A DNA stretch of 5,279 nucleotides from an uncultured Bacteroidales bacterium (GTDB lineage: Bacteria > Bacteroidota > Bacteroidia > Bacteroidales > UBA932): the NCBI GenBank assembly GCA_946405485.1, contig CAMJHJ010000172.1, forward strand, positions 1 to 5,279. Reading direction: 5' to 3'. Made by a program: the position numbers and the translations under genes. Below, one piece after another: positions 5,126-5,279 of the stretch (position 1 is its first letter; each line of letters starts with the position of its first letter). A model generated the notes under the pieces. It was not told the origin of the DNA, searched no databases, and saw nothing but the letters and a program-made list of their open reading frames with translations.

Positions 5126-5279
5126 ATGTCACGCACAAATTTCCAAGAATTGCTTGATGCAGGTGTTCATTTCGGACATTTGTCCAGGAAATGGAACCCC
5201 AAGATGGCCCCGTATATCTTCATTGAGAGGAACGGGATCCACATCATCGACCTGCACAAGACCATCGTCAAACTCGACG
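5126..5279 (+). CDS. rpsB: 30S ribosomal protein S2, 3' end beyond the window
   Basis: Small-subunit protein uS2, which sits at the back of the 30S between head and body and helps S1 to bind. Only the first 51 residues (of a usual 230-280) are present. They match the family N-terminus closely: [23 protein letters not shown] with the conserved HFGH (15-18), then [19 protein letters not shown]. The ATG at 5126 is the family start. The 35 nt before it is almost entirely A and T with no Shine-Dalgarno, normal for this phylum. It probably continues the rplM-rpsI operon and is followed by tsf outside the window, as in other Bacteroidota. The structured leader upstream could set its expression apart from rpsI. 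Confidence 0.97.
   Translation, partial: MSRTNFQELLDAGVHFGHLSRKWNPKMAPYIFIERNGIHIIDLHKTIVKLD

Overview
The window reads as core chromosome from a GC-rich member of the Bacteroidota, most likely Bacteroidales. The evidence is the promoter type (TTTG, 19-20 bp, TAnnTTTG) seen upstream of pyrH, sdhC and rplM, A/T-rich start regions mostly without Shine-Dalgarno sequences, Bacteroidota-like protein sequences (L13 starting MDTxSYKT, S9 ending RRRFQFSKR, a five-helix cytochrome b558-type SdhC), and the gene order rplM-rpsI-rpsB. The genus cannot be fixed from this sequence. No mobile element, CRISPR array, tRNA or rRNA gene was seen.

Layout: (1) 1-1872, plus strand: the 3' part of a tRNA-dihydrouridine synthase gene, followed 15 nt later by lpxK (lipid A 4'-kinase). 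(2) 1862-3159, minus strand: pyrH (UMP kinase) then frr (ribosome recycling factor), an operon with a 23-nt gap; frr converges on lpxK and overlaps it by 11 bp. (3) 3160-3273: a compact divergent promoter region. (4) 3274-3999, plus strand: sdhC, the membrane cytochrome b subunit of succinate dehydrogenase/fumarate reductase, without sdhA or sdhB behind it. (5) 4000-5279, plus strand: a ribosomal protein operon, rplM (L13), rpsI (S9) and the first 51 codons of rpsB (S2), starting at a near-perfect Bacteroidota promoter with a hairpin plus T-run at the expected transcript start.

Most genes serve translation: tRNA modification, ribosome recycling, ribosomal proteins, and UMP kinase for the nucleotide supply. 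lpxK and sdhC are the envelope and respiratory exceptions.

The least ordinary stretch is the 181-nt gap between rpsI and rpsB. About 120 nt of it (4971-5091) is dense with complementary segments, GNRA-capped hairpins, a possible pseudoknot and two mutually exclusive pairings. It also carries an exact copy of the 16S anti-Shine-Dalgarno core and a segment resembling 16S helix 45. I interpret it as a candidate cis-regulatory leader for rpsB. That is inference from hand folding of a single sequence, and comparative analysis would decide it.
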